DNA of 64,000 bases from Georgfuchsia toluolica (GCF_907163265.1 NZ_CAJQUM010000001.1:1674001-1738000), one strand, 5' to 3'. Numbered from the stretch's first letter, positions 27,028 to 37,848 are shown. The notes: generated from the sequence alone by a model not told the origin. Numbers and translations are program-made.

Positions 27028-27558
27028 ATGGCAGTACATGCGCGCTTGTTTAACCGAGAGAAAGCGCTCGAATCAATCCTGTTTATCGCAGCGCAATTGA
27101 AGGCGCCGACCATGCATAGCATCGCCAAGATGCTGTATCTGTCGGACAAGCTTCATTTGCAGGACTTCGGTCGCCTGATCTGCGGCGACCACTATATCGC
27201 TATGGAATACGGCCCGGTTCCATCGACCGCCTACAACATGATGAAGGTGCCGACTGGCCGCTTCTCTTTCGATCCTGATATTGACGAAGCCGTCATAGAA
27301 GCCATTGAGATCACACACGGCCGTAACGTCGTACCAAAACGCAATGCTGATACCAGTGTGCTTTCCGAATCCGAAATCGACTGTATCAATGCCGTCGTCG
27401 AAGAGCATGGGCATAAGACCTTTGGCCAACTGACAGACCTGACCCATGACGGAGCTTGGAAGGTCACCGACGAAAACAAACCAATATCACTGACTGATAT
27501 CGTTGCTACGCTGCCCAACGCTGGCGAAGTCGCTGCGTATCTCGAAGCCGCACATTGA
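27028..27558 (+). CDS. Panacea-domain (DUF4065) antitoxin-like protein
   Basis: A 176-residue protein beginning MAVHARLFNREKALESILFI. It has the SocA/GepA-like pattern: MHSIAKMLYLSDKLHLQDFG, then GDHYIAMEYGPVPSTAYNMM, and a late FGQLTDLTHDGAWKV segment. Panacea domains are hyper-promiscuous antitoxins that neutralise varied toxins. Start at ATG 27028 is fixed by GGAGGG 5 nt upstream. The stop overlaps the start of the next gene (TGATG), a classic toxin-antitoxin arrangement. First gene inside element 1, so likely an addiction or abortive-infection module. Confidence 0.82.
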   Translation: MAVHARLFNREKALESILFIAAQLKAPTMHSIAKMLYLSDKLHLQDFGRLICGDHYIAMEYGPVPSTAYNMMKVPTGRFSFDPDIDEAVIEAIEITHGRNVVPKRNADTSVLSESEIDCINAVVEEHGHKTFGQLTDLTHDGAWKVTDENKPISLTDIVATLPNAGEVAAYLEAAH

Positions 27559-28013
27559 TGGCACCGCTTGGCGATCACTTCCCTCCTGATAGGGTCAGGG
27601 AACACGTCGTCAAGCAACTCACCCCAGGGCGAGTCATTCGCATCGAGGTAACTTTTCCGGAGAAGACGAAGCCAAAATTTTTGGTGTTAGTGGGCGAACG
27701 CGATCCTGATTGCTTAACCTTCATCGTCAATTCCGAGACTCATCCTTTCGTCGCGAATAGACCGCACCTCGCCATGTGCCAGGTCGCCATTGACCGTGCA
27801 AACCATCCTTTTCTAACACGTGATTCGCACATCGCCTGCCACCAATTGCTGGTCTTGAACAGAAGCGATGTGATCCGAGAGTTGATGACCGACGTTGGGG
27901 CAATAAAAGGCGAGATCAGCCAGGATGTACGGGCGCAGATACTCGCTGCGGTGAAATTCGCCAAGACCCTCGACGCTGCCGAAAAGAACACCATCCTGCA
28001 AGCATTGTCATAG
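27558..28013 (+). CDS. Probable toxin partner of Panacea antitoxin (PemK/MazF-like fold suspected)
   Basis: A 151-residue protein starting at ATG 27558, overlapping the antitoxin stop by one base. It contains PGRVIRIEVTFPEKTKPKFL, then VLVGERDPDCLTFIVNS, and later QVAIDRANHPFLTRDSHIAC. This is reminiscent of PemK-like proteins (a GxVxxV...K-P strand pair followed by a C-terminal helix KGEISQDVRAQILAAVKFA). The match is weak, so the fold is a hypothesis; genetic linkage is the main support for a toxin role. If MazF-like it would be an endoribonuclease. Confidence 0.55.
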   Translation: MAPLGDHFPPDRVREHVVKQLTPGRVIRIEVTFPEKTKPKFLVLVGERDPDCLTFIVNSETHPFVANRPHLAMCQVAIDRANHPFLTRDSHIACHQLLVLNRSDVIRELMTDVGAIKGEISQDVRAQILAAVKFAKTLDAAEKNTILQALS

Positions 28014-28276
28014 CTTTACCATGCCGACGGTATCCCGGACAATATCCGGCTTCACCGGGTTAGGCGGGTTATCCACGGAGCCGCCGCCGCGCCCCTATGA
28101 GGCTGGCGGCGGTGGATCGGTGGGTAACCTGCCGGTTGGACACCCAGGCGGGGGGCGGTTATCATCTGCCTTGGTAAAGGGTGGCTCTTGGCTTTGCCTA
28201 TGTTGCGGCTGTCAAACCCTTGCCAGCAGCGGAACTCCAACATTTTCTTGACCGACGAAAACAAGTCTCTGACACC
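28014..28276. other. 263-bp GC-rich spacer with nested inverted sequences
   Basis: It contains GCCGCCGCC followed 20 nt later by GGCGGCGG, and GGTTATCC/GGTAACC-like stretches. An open frame exists (28021-28251) but is glycine/proline-rich and lacks a ribosome site, so I do not call it. It may hold regulatory or origin-like structure upstream of the XRE gene. Confidence 0.35.
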
Positions 28277-28726
28277 ATGGCAAACAAAAAAAATACGGAG
28301 TTGGTGATTTCATCAGTGCCGCCACCACCGCCAGAAGAAGGCATAGGGCAGCGAATCCAAGAGAAACGGCAGGAATATAAAATATCGGTTGATCAGCTTG
28401 CAGCGCTTACTTCCAAGTATGACAGCGCAGGGAAAAGTGGTATTTCACGCGCAACAATATATGCATACGAATCTGGTGGAACAAAGCCAGGTGCGCGAGA
28501 ATTGCGTCTCCTATGCTTAGCTCTCAACGTGTCACCCAATTGGCTACTGTTGGGCTATGAGTGGAACCAGGCGGAAAACGCGGCGTCCCAATTAGCTAAC
28601 GCACTTATCGACCTTCTCGATCAAGCTGAGAGCAGCAAGTTGTTTATTTCAGATAAGGGAAAGCTCAATTCGAGAAGCGATACACACGCTCGATTCCTAT
28701 TTGAAGTGAAGGACGAAAAGAAGTAA
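28277..28726 (+). CDS. XRE-family helix-turn-helix regulator (element 1)
   Basis: A 149-residue protein. The HTH lies at about 30-90: IGQRIQEKRQEYKISVDQLA, GISRATIYAYESGGTKPGAR and LRLLCLALNVSPNWLLLGYE, the usual LLxLA-NVSxxWLLxG ending of phage repressor-like XRE proteins. It has a proline-rich N-terminus (VPPPPPEE) and an acidic/basic C-terminus. Start at ATG 28277; a longer upstream frame lacks coding character. A possible repressor of the element, sitting just before a promoter and the second XRE gene. Confidence 0.75.
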   Translation: MANKKNTELVISSVPPPPPEEGIGQRIQEKRQEYKISVDQLAALTSKYDSAGKSGISRATIYAYESGGTKPGARELRLLCLALNVSPNWLLLGYEWNQAENAASQLANALIDLLDQAESSKLFISDKGKLNSRSDTHARFLFEVKDEKK

Positions 28727-28758
28727 TGTCTGCACTTTAAGATATTTTTTAGATAATC

Positions 28759-28787
28759 TTGACAAAGAATAACGACTAGCCTACAGT
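28759..28787 (+). promoter_or_regulatory. Sigma-70-like promoter for the replication operon
   Basis: TTGACA (28759-28764), 17-bp spacer, TACAGT (28782-28787), about 40 bp upstream of the 28829 gene. AT-rich repeats (GATATTTTTTAGATAATC before it, CCAGATATTTTTCTGG after it) could be operators for one of the XRE proteins. Confidence 0.55.
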
Positions 28788-28828
28788 CCGGATATCCAGA
28801 TATTTTTCTGGCTTAATGGACTGAAATA

Positions 28829-29488
28829 ATGGCTATCCTAAGTGCAGATCAATCCCGCCAGGCGCGCAAGGAATTTGGTCTTTCTCAAGCCGACGTTGCG
28901 GAAGCAACCGGCCTCAAGCGCCAATATCTCAGCGAGTTTGAGAGCGAGACAGCGCAGCGTTTCACTTCCGCGCAACTTCGCAAGCTGCGCACCTTCTATG
29001 AAAACAAGCTGGAAGAGGCGCGCGCCGCTGGCGAAGAAATCGAACTGACCTTTGGCGACGCTGAAGAAACGCCAGCCGCCTCAATCGAAGCCGTCAAGGC
29101 GAAGCGCTTTTTCTTCCCCGTGGCCGACGAGGTATCGGATGAAACATTAGCCTCCACGCTCGCCAACATCCGAGCCAACGACAAGAAGCTCGCCGAGTCG
29201 CTCGCTACCTTGGCGGAACGCGAAAGCTCCCTGTTTGGCGAAGGCGATTACACAGAAGAAGTATTGCAAGCAATCAGGGAGAGCCTTAGCCTGCTTGCCG
29301 CCAATTACCTTCAAGTACGCGCCATCGGTGGATGGCCTGAAATCGGGCTGTCCGCCTCCAATGACAAGTTGTCAGGAAACGATGTACTAGCGGCGATCAT
29401 CGCCAGCATGACAGACAACTTTGCCGCTGCCGGCTTACTCGGCAGTGCCGCAGTGGAAGGCGAAGAAAAAGAACGGAGGGCCGTGTAA
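28829..29488 (+). CDS. XRE-family DNA-binding protein with long helical C-terminus
   Basis: A 219-residue protein. An N-terminal HTH (QARKEFGLSQADVAEATGLK, RQYLSEFESETAQRFTSAQL) is followed by charged helical sequence with runs such as ENKLEEARAAGEEIELTFGD and ANDKKLAESLATLAERESSL, possibly coiled coil (residues 100-140). The C-terminal part ends in acidic and basic clusters. First gene of a compact unit: its TAA overlaps the ATG of the small membrane protein (TAATG). It probably controls replication genes, as such proteins do in satellite elements. Confidence 0.72.
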   Translation: MAILSADQSRQARKEFGLSQADVAEATGLKRQYLSEFESETAQRFTSAQLRKLRTFYENKLEEARAAGEEIELTFGDAEETPAASIEAVKAKRFFFPVADEVSDETLASTLANIRANDKKLAESLATLAERESSLFGEGDYTEEVLQAIRESLSLLAANYLQVRAIGGWPEIGLSASNDKLSGNDVLAAIIASMTDNFAAAGLLGSAAVEGEEKERRAV

Positions 29489-29634
29489 TGAACGTACCTC
29501 TGCCCGCAGTAGCCTTTCCGATCGGCGGGAAGGCAGGAGCAACAGCCACCTTTGTCACCGCAATGCTGATCGGGCTCGCTTTCTATCTAGCGGCCCGAAA
29601 CAAAGAGCAACCGAAAACGCCATCAATCTACTGA
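29488..29634 (+). CDS. Small membrane protein (48 aa)
   Basis: The ATG overlaps the preceding stop (TAATG). The 48 residues begin MNVPLPAVAFPIGGKAGATA, continue with a single hydrophobic helix TFVTAMLIGLAFYLAAR and end in a short polar tail NKEQPKTPSIY. The size, single helix and translational coupling argue that it is real. The layout is like small coat or inner-membrane proteins of filamentous-type elements, but no homology is claimed. Confidence 0.55.
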   Translation: MNVPLPAVAFPIGGKAGATATFVTAMLIGLAFYLAARNKEQPKTPSIY

Positions 29635-29647
29635 TCGGCAAGCCGCC

Positions 29648-32492
<2,845 letters not shown>

Positions 32493-32526
32493 AAACCCTT
32501 CCGTTCGACTTCAACATGGAGAAATC

Positions 32527-32706
32527 ATGAAACCTCGCACCATGCACACTGATCCGCTTGCGTTTTCGACCTCGATCATCATCATGCGGATGCATGCCTA
32601 CATCCGCACTTACAGAAAAAGTTACAAGCCGACATCGAAGGGCCGCGCGATCATGCGCCGCAACGCCAGACGGGCCGGAACAGGGAAGGCTGCATGGAAG
32701 CGGTAA
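32527..32706 (+). CDS. Small basic protein (59 aa), unknown
   Basis: It begins MKPRTMHTDPLAFSTSIIIM and ends with a strongly basic stretch RAIMRRNARRAGTGKAAWKR. It lies 35 nt after the recombinase and overlaps the start of the DUF4224 gene by 13 nt. The basic tail would suit nucleic-acid binding. No family recognised; ribosome-site support is modest. Confidence 0.4.
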   Translation: MKPRTMHTDPLAFSTSIIIMRMHAYIRTYRKSYKPTSKGRAIMRRNARRAGTGKAAWKR

Positions 32707-32933
32707 GCCGCCCTTCGTTGTATCTGACGCCGGATGAGTTGATCGAACTCACCGGGCGCAAGCTGGTCAGCCTGCAAATCAAATGGCTGGTGACCAAGGG
32801 CTGGAAACATGAAGTCAATGCTGTCGGTCGGCCCATCGTCGCGCGCAGTTATTTTGAATACCGGCTCGGCTCAGGCACAAACCCGAACGAACGCCGTTTT
32901 CGTCCGAATCTCGCGGCCGTGAGTGCGACCTGA
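32694..32933 (+). CDS. DUF4224 domain protein adjacent to integrase
   Basis: A 79-residue protein, MEAVSRPSLYLTPDELIELT then GRKLVSLQIKWLVTKGWKHE, ending in a basic and proline-containing tail. This is the DUF4224 pattern found immediately before tyrosine integrases in betaproteobacterial prophages and islands. The helix-turn-helix-like core and position suggest a recombination directionality factor or integrase partner. Its stop is 3 nt before the integrase ATG. Confidence 0.75.
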   Translation: MEAVSRPSLYLTPDELIELTGRKLVSLQIKWLVTKGWKHEVNAVGRPIVARSYFEYRLGSGTNPNERRFRPNLAAVSAT

Positions 32934-32936
32934 TAC

Positions 32937-33908
32937 ATGGGGCGTCGCCGTACCAAGCAGCACGATCTTCCGCCCCGGCTACATCGCAAGGGGAATCGGT
33001 ACTACTACGTCACTACCAGCCTGCCGCGCAAGTGGATCGCGCTTGGTGGCGATCTCAATGAAGCGCGCAGAAAGTGGGCAGAGCTGGAAGGTCAAGAGAC
33101 TGACCCTGACGATAAAACTTTCCGCGTCGTCGCTGCACGCTACGAACGCGAGATCATTCCAACCAAGGCTTACCGGACACAGAAAGATAATGTGCGCCAG
33201 CTCAAGTTGCTGATCGCGGCGTTCGGTCACTATCCCATTGATGAAATTCGCCCTGTCGATGTTGCCGAATACATGCAGCATCGTGGCCAAACAGCGCGCG
33301 TCCAGGCCAACCGGGAAAAAGCGCTGCTCTCTCATATCTACAACCACGCGCGGGCATGGGGCTACACCATCGAGACGAACCCTTGCGCCGGCATCAAGGG
33401 CCACAAAGAAAAAGGCCGCGACCGCTATATCTCTGACGCCGAATACAAGGCCGTATGGCTCGCTGCCGACGCTCCGACACGCGACGCAATGGATTTGGCC
33501 CTGCTGACCGGCCAGCGGCCCGCTGACGTGCTCAAAATGACGCGAACCGATATCGACGATGGGGCACTGCACATTCGCCAAAACAAGACCGGCAAACGCA
33601 TCGCCATCGAAATCAGCGGCGAACTGGAAACCGTGATTGCTCGCATCGTGGCCAGGCCGGGCAAATCGGCCAGCCTCGTTATCGACGACGATGGGGAACC
33701 CCTGTCGCAGTGGAGCCTGCGACACCGCTTTGACGCTGCGAGAAAGACCGCTGGCGTCGATTTTCAGTTTCGGGATATCCGCGCCAAGGCCGCGACCGAT
33801 ACCGGTGATCTGGCCCATGCGCAACGCTTACTCGGCCACAAGACGCGAACCATGACAGAACACTACACGCGCGACAGAAAAGGCGACCGTGTTAAGCCAC
33901 TACGATGA
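32937..33908 (+). CDS. Tyrosine recombinase/integrase of element 1
   Basis: A 323-residue phage-type integrase. An N-terminal SAM-like core-binding domain (about 60-150) precedes the catalytic domain: first Arg in ALLTGQRPADVLKMTRTDI, Lys in HIRQNKTGKRIAIEI, the HxxR box altered to FRDIRAKAATD, and GH...Y in QRLLGHKTRTMTEHYTR. The Asp in place of His in box II is common in this subfamily. It sits 80 bp from the attachment core at 33989, the right end of element 1, as expected for an integrase acting at tRNA-Leu. Confidence 0.88.
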   Translation: MGRRRTKQHDLPPRLHRKGNRYYYVTTSLPRKWIALGGDLNEARRKWAELEGQETDPDDKTFRVVAARYEREIIPTKAYRTQKDNVRQLKLLIAAFGHYPIDEIRPVDVAEYMQHRGQTARVQANREKALLSHIYNHARAWGYTIETNPCAGIKGHKEKGRDRYISDAEYKAVWLAADAPTRDAMDLALLTGQRPADVLKMTRTDIDDGALHIRQNKTGKRIAIEISGELETVIARIVARPGKSASLVIDDDGEPLSQWSLRHRFDAARKTAGVDFQFRDIRAKAATDTGDLAHAQRLLGHKTRTMTEHYTRDRKGDRVKPLR

Positions 33909-33988
33909 TTTTGTAGAAAAGCCTTTGGTTTTTGTAGAAGAATGGGCATTGGATGGAAACCGGCAATCCATGGAAACCCGCTCTACGA

Positions 33989-34005
33989 CTGGTGCGGGAG
34001 GGGGA
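33989..34005. repeat. Internal copy of the attachment core
   Basis: CTGGTGCGGGAGGGGGA is identical to 26679-26695 and includes the same one-base deletion relative to the intact tRNA-Leu (47465-47482). It marks the junction of two tandem elements. Confidence 0.75.
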
Positions 34006-34179
34006 GCCCTAATATAGTTGCAGAGCCACTATCTACAAGGCATCAAGGTATTCTGCTTGGCGACATACCCCCATCCCTACCCCCACACTATCTGGTTGCC
34101 TTCGCCCCTTGCGGACTGAGTTCGGCCACCACATAACACTGCTGCCTATCCCGCAATCAAGTTGGATGAATGCCGGTAA

Positions 34180-34290
34180 TCGCCACTGGGGTCGCACAGG
34201 GCCGAGCCTAAGCTCACTATGAGTGTGAGGGTAGGTGTTGGTATTGGCACAGACTGAAATACCTTTTGCGCCCTTTCAACGCCTATGAGC
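34180..34290. repeat. Imperfect direct repeat A (about 110 bp)
   Basis: Diverged copy of 34963-35082. Matching blocks include TGGGGTCGCA/TGGGATCGCA, GGCCGAGCCTA/GGCCGGGCCTA, GGTTGGTAT-like stretches and the identical GCGCCCTTTC. The pair flanks one hypothetical gene. Function unknown. Confidence 0.6.
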
Positions 34291-34433
34291 GATTGTCACC
34301 ACAGGCAGTTGGAAAACATCTACCCCTCCCAGAATATATGCCATCAAGTAAATGCAACCACGTGCTTTGGCAGGCGCATCTGGTGAGCCAGTGGTGTGAT
34401 AGCTTGTCATCATTGAGTGTCAGGGAGAAACCA

Positions 34434-34922
34434 GTGACTGATTACTTTTATCGCCCTACTTGTGGCGAAGGGCATGAGAATCGCCCGACTAAGTCCGGTG
34501 TACCGCTTTCCAAGGTCACGTTATTACAGCTTCTCTCTCTGGAAGACAGTCAAGTTGCCTCACTGATTATTGACAAACTCGAAGCCCTTGGATTTGATCA
34601 GCAGGGCACGCCAGAGAACCTGATATTTGGATGCACATCGAACGACGGTGAATTCCATCCACTGATGACCTTGGATGAGGCAGGTGCTTGTATTGTGCTG
34701 CTCCCGAAAGACTCAGAACTTCTTGGTGGAAATGAAATCCATAATCTACGATTTTCAGCCAATATCTTTGCACCGTTCTTTAAGAAAGAACAGATGACGC
34801 GGCCAGAGAGTCCTGGATATACAGGCCAATACTGCTGGCTGAAGCGCGAGCCCGTTCAGTTTGCTGAGTACATTGATGAATATCGAATCAAGCTCATGAA
34901 GAAACTGGAACACCGGGAGTAG
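34434..34922 (+). CDS. Hypothetical protein between long direct repeats
   Basis: A 162-residue protein from GTG 34434, chosen because AGGGAGA lies 6 nt upstream and the frame before it does not look coding. It begins with DYFYRPTCGEGHENRPTKSG, followed by helical sequence SKVTLLQLLSLEDSQVASLI and a late PGYTGQYCWLKREPVQFAEY. No family is recognised and no membrane segments are visible. It is flanked by a pair of about 110-bp imperfect direct repeats, so it may be a cargo cassette of the element. Confidence 0.5.
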   Translation: MTDYFYRPTCGEGHENRPTKSGVPLSKVTLLQLLSLEDSQVASLIIDKLEALGFDQQGTPENLIFGCTSNDGEFHPLMTLDEAGACIVLLPKDSELLGGNEIHNLRFSANIFAPFFKKEQMTRPESPGYTGQYCWLKREPVQFAEYIDEYRIKLMKKLEHRE

Positions 34923-34962
34923 AGATCGGCATAGCACTTACTGGAAAAAAGTATCGTCAATC

Positions 34963-35082
34963 TCCGCTGGGATCGCACTAGGCCGGGCCTATAGTCACTA
35001 ACGGCGCTAGGGTTGAGGTTGGTATGGTTACGGTCTGGAACGCCGTATGCGCCCTTTCCCGGCCTCTTGCGCTGTAATCGAC
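34963..35082. repeat. Imperfect direct repeat B (about 120 bp)
   Basis: Second copy of the repeat at 34180-34290, 40 bp downstream of the hypothetical gene stop. The order of matching blocks is the same in both copies, so they are direct repeats and not an inverted pair. Confidence 0.6.
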
Positions 35083-35112
35083 TGGCCCCGTAGTTACTTA
35101 CAGCGTTAAGCC

Positions 35113-35643
35113 TTAGTCCCTCTGCTCCGCCAGCAACGCCTGATTGTTCTGCGACAACGGCAGCAGGTAATTGACGGCTCCGATGACCCGATTGTCGGTA
35201 ACCGTGACGGTCTTGAGCGTCAGATACACGTAATCAGCGGCCACCGCGTAACTACCAACCACCACCACCTGGGCGTTGTAGCTCTTCGACAGGTCACGCA
35301 CATTCCGGGAAAGCATTAGTTCGCCCGTGCCCTCCCGGATATACACATCGCTGCGGAGTTTCATTTCCACCACGTTGTAGCCCTGCTGGGTCAGCCGGGT
35401 GGCGATCTGCTCGGAGATCAGCCGCCCAAATCGTGAACTCTGGTTAAGGCTGTCGATATTGACGACCGTTGCGATCAGCATTGGCACCTTTTTGTCGACA
35501 GGCACCGCCGTTGCCGCTACGAGCTTATCAACAGCCGCGTAGTTCGCCGAAGTGAAGTCACTGGTTTGTGCACCCTGATAGCTCGGCCCCGTGGCGCAGG
35601 CGGTCAGGACAACCGTGCATAGTAGGAGGGCGATCTTCTTCAT
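35113..35643 (-). CDS. FlgO-domain outer membrane lipoprotein
   Basis: A 176-residue lipoprotein: signal peptide MKKIALLLCTVVLTACATG with lipobox LTAC (Cys at 16). It then has a FlgO-like domain with RFGRLISEQIATRLTQQGYN, VVEMKLRSDVYIREGTGELM and SYNAQVVVVGSYAVAADYVY. FlgO in Vibrio supports flagellar outer-membrane structures, but many homologs occur without flagellar genes, as here. The 4-nt overlap (ATGA) with the upstream lipoprotein gene shows that they are a pair. It is an odd cargo for a genomic island. Confidence 0.78.
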   Translation of the reverse strand: MKKIALLLCTVVLTACATGPSYQGAQTSDFTSANYAAVDKLVAATAVPVDKKVPMLIATVVNIDSLNQSSRFGRLISEQIATRLTQQGYNVVEMKLRSDVYIREGTGELMLSRNVRDLSKSYNAQVVVVGSYAVAADYVYLTLKTVTVTDNRVIGAVNYLLPLSQNNQALLAEQRD

Positions 35644-36323
35644 TGTCCGGTCACTCCCATGGTCTTGGTCTGAGCGCGGAATGGTGCCTCGAACATCACG
35701 CCTTCGGCGTCCTCAACATAGTAGACATCGGTCTTCCGCATCAGGAAACGATTGCTGTCGATCAGCGAGGTCGTGACGATGACTTCGGTATTCGTCGCGC
35801 TATGCAGCTTGACCTCCGCCCCCAATAACTCAGCGCCCGCCACCAGCGCCGTAGCGCCTGCTGCTCTGGCCGTGTCCGATGCGTTACTTACCGCAATCTG
35901 TCGTCCTACGAGGATGCCCCCAGCGAGGGCTGTCAGCATGCCCGGTTGGTAGTTCCCCTGCCCCGCCAGATGACGTACGACCTGAGCCTCGTACGTGACC
36001 TCGACCGTACCCTCGGGCTTGGTCGCCACGTTCAGGCCGTAATTGACCAGCTTCGAAATCAGCATGGACTGAAAGCCACGTGAGAAATCGCTGTTGTCAC
36101 CCGGTGTGACATAGAGCGGCTTCCCCCGGAGTTCCGGGCGATCCTTCATACCGGCTGTCTGCGCGGCCACGTCACCAGCGATGACGTTCCAGTGCTCGGC
36201 GGATTTGGCTTTTCTTAGACTCGCATCGGGAAAGGGATTGGCATTGGGCATGCCCGCAAGCTGAGAGCAACCGGCGAACATCGGGAGAAACATCAGGGCG
36301 GCAACTATTTGTTTAAGCGTCAT
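35640..36323 (-). CDS. Lipoprotein of unknown function paired with FlgO-like protein
   Basis: A 227-residue protein with signal peptide MTLKQIVAALMFLPMFAGCS, lipobox FAGC (Cys 19). The body has a mixed alpha/beta composition with a glycine/alanine-rich hydrophobic stretch around residues 130-165 (GMLTALAGGILVGRQIAVSN). It is upstream of and overlapping the FlgO-like gene. Divergent from the small XRE regulator at 36437, which may control the pair through the 113-bp region between them. Confidence 0.6.
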   Translation of the reverse strand: MTLKQIVAALMFLPMFAGCSQLAGMPNANPFPDASLRKAKSAEHWNVIAGDVAAQTAGMKDRPELRGKPLYVTPGDNSDFSRGFQSMLISKLVNYGLNVATKPEGTVEVTYEAQVVRHLAGQGNYQPGMLTALAGGILVGRQIAVSNASDTARAAGATALVAGAELLGAEVKLHSATNTEVIVTTSLIDSNRFLMRKTDVYYVEDAEGVMFEAPFRAQTKTMGVTGQ

Positions 36324-36436
36324 GCCTTTCCTCTCAATTCAAGTGGCAAATGCCACGGGTTTATACGCATAGGATAACCGAAATGTAGACAACTGTCCGA
36401 TGACGACAACAGTCCGAATCCGCATGCTTCTGTCGC

Positions 36437-36676
36437 ATGAAAAGACGGGTAACGGTCGAGCAGGCTTTTGGTGCGGTTCTTCGGGAACTACGTACCGGCA
36501 CGGGCAAGACTCAAGAGACAGTAGCTCTCGATGCCGGGTTGGATCGCACCTTCATCTCGATGTTGGAGCGCGGCCTGAGGCAGCCAACGCTGGAAACGGT
36601 TTTATCGCTCTCTCGTGCCCTCGGCGTTACCGCCTCCAAGATCGTTGAAAAGGTCGAGACCCTGCTAGGCAATTGA
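36437..36676 (+). CDS. Small XRE-family regulator
   Basis: A 79-residue, almost pure helix-turn-helix domain: FGAVLRELRTGTGKTQETVA, LDAGLDRTFISMLERGLRQP and TLSLSRALG-like ending LETVLSLSRALGVTASKIVE. Similar in size and form to regulators of restriction-modification or toxin-antitoxin modules (C proteins). Followed 30 nt later by an IHF-like gene and then the DUF4062 gene, so probably the control gene of that module. Confidence 0.78.
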   Translation: MKRRVTVEQAFGAVLRELRTGTGKTQETVALDAGLDRTFISMLERGLRQPTLETVLSLSRALGVTASKIVEKVETLLGN

Positions 36677-36706
36677 GTGCCGGTCAAATGCGGATAGAAT
36701 TGGCGT

Positions 36707-36982
36707 ATGACCCGCTCTGAACTTGTTACTGCCCTTGCCCAGCGGTTCCCTCAACTGCAAACCAATGACACCGGGCTGTCGGTCAACGTCATTCTTGAAC
36801 GTATGGCCGAAGCCCTAACCCATGGTGACCGGATTGAGAAACGGGGCTTCGGCAGTTTCAAGATCAACTTCCGACTACCGCGAACAGGCCGAAATCCGAA
36901 AACCGGCCAGTGCGTTCAAGTTCCGGCAAAGGCAGTTCCGCATTTCAAACCCGGCAAGGAACTTCGGGATCGGGTTGGTTGA
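36707..36982 (+). CDS. IHF/HU-like DNA-binding protein (island-encoded)
   Basis: A 91-residue protein of the HU/IHF fold: [20 protein letters not shown], helix [20 protein letters not shown] and the beta-arm [20 protein letters not shown] then [20 protein letters not shown]. The GFGSF and R-NPKTG motifs match IHF-beta (IhfB) better than HU. As a second, island-borne copy it may help the element's recombination or replication complexes, which often need IHF bending. It lies 13 nt before the DUF4062 gene. Confidence 0.82.
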   Translation: MTRSELVTALAQRFPQLQTNDTGLSVNVILERMAEALTHGDRIEKRGFGSFKINFRLPRTGRNPKTGQCVQVPAKAVPHFKPGKELRDRVG

Positions 36983-36995
36983 AGACTTATCCTAT

Positions 36996-37838
36996 ATGCC
37001 CATTCAAACTATCACCTTTACTATCGCAATATGTTCCCCTAGTGACGCATTGGAGGAGCGCAACGCCGCTGAGCGTGTAGTGTTGGACTGGAACTCGTCC
37101 CATGCTCATGCCACCGGCGCAATCCTCCATCCCGTGAGATGGGAACGCGATTCGATTCCTGTTCTGGGTGACCGTCCCCAAGCACTTGTGAATCGGCAGG
37201 TGATAGACCGTGCTGATCTTGCCATTGCCGTTTTCTGGATGCGGGTAGGAACTCCTACGGGGGAATTTGTCAGTGGCACTGTCGAAGAAATAGAGCGGCT
37301 GGCAACTGCTGGAAAACCCGTGATGGTTTATTTCTCCGACAAGGCACCAGATAGCCTCGATCAAATCGACACACAGCAATTAAACGCCCGCCGATCATTG
37401 GAGGCATCCTTGCGTAATAGAGGCATCATCGGGAGCGTTGACAACGTAGACAGCTTCACGCAGCAATTCTCCGGGCACCTTGCCAAGATGATGAACAGTC
37501 TGCTCGTGAAGTTTCCACCGACTACCTCAACTCCGGTTCATGGCGGCAAATCAGTCGCGCCATCGGTGTCCGAGGAATTTCGTACGATTCTGAAAGAACT
37601 GGTCGCTGATGAACAAGGATATCTGATTGTTGCCGACTTGGTTGGCGGGAAAATGATTCGGGCGGGCAACAAGGATTTAGCAGAAAACACCAATGCCCGG
37701 ACAATTGCGCGATTTGAGGAGGCCATCAATTTAATGGTCAAAAACCTATTGATAGAACTTCAGCCGCAGTCTTCTGATCTTCATTCAAGAATTTACAAGA
37801 TCACGCACAAGGGTTATTCGGTCGCGGACTCACTATAG
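36996..37838 (+). CDS. DUF4062 domain protein with C-terminal winged-helix-like region
   Basis: A 280-residue protein. Residues about 5-130 match DUF4062: TFTIAICSPSDALEERNAAE, VLDWNSSHAHATGAILHPVR, DRADLAIAVFWMRVGTPTGE and EEIERLATAGKPVMVYFSDK, a flavodoxin/TIR-like alpha-beta layout often found in immune and STAND proteins. The C-terminal about 90 residues read EEFRTILKELVADEQGYLIV, then SRIYKITHKGYSVAD, like a winged helix reading a ligand or DNA. Start at ATG 36996, ribosome site weak. The context (XRE and IHF-like genes upstream, mobile island) suggests a defence or regulatory module. Confidence 0.65.
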   Translation: MPIQTITFTIAICSPSDALEERNAAERVVLDWNSSHAHATGAILHPVRWERDSIPVLGDRPQALVNRQVIDRADLAIAVFWMRVGTPTGEFVSGTVEEIERLATAGKPVMVYFSDKAPDSLDQIDTQQLNARRSLEASLRNRGIIGSVDNVDSFTQQFSGHLAKMMNSLLVKFPPTTSTPVHGGKSVAPSVSEEFRTILKELVADEQGYLIVADLVGGKMIRAGNKDLAENTNARTIARFEEAINLMVKNLLIELQPQSSDLHSRIYKITHKGYSVADSL

Positions 37839-37848
37839 CAAATGACAA

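Noticed and set aside
28021-28251. 76-codon frame rich in Gly and Pro
   Set aside because: Composition follows palindromic GC-rich DNA; no start signal.
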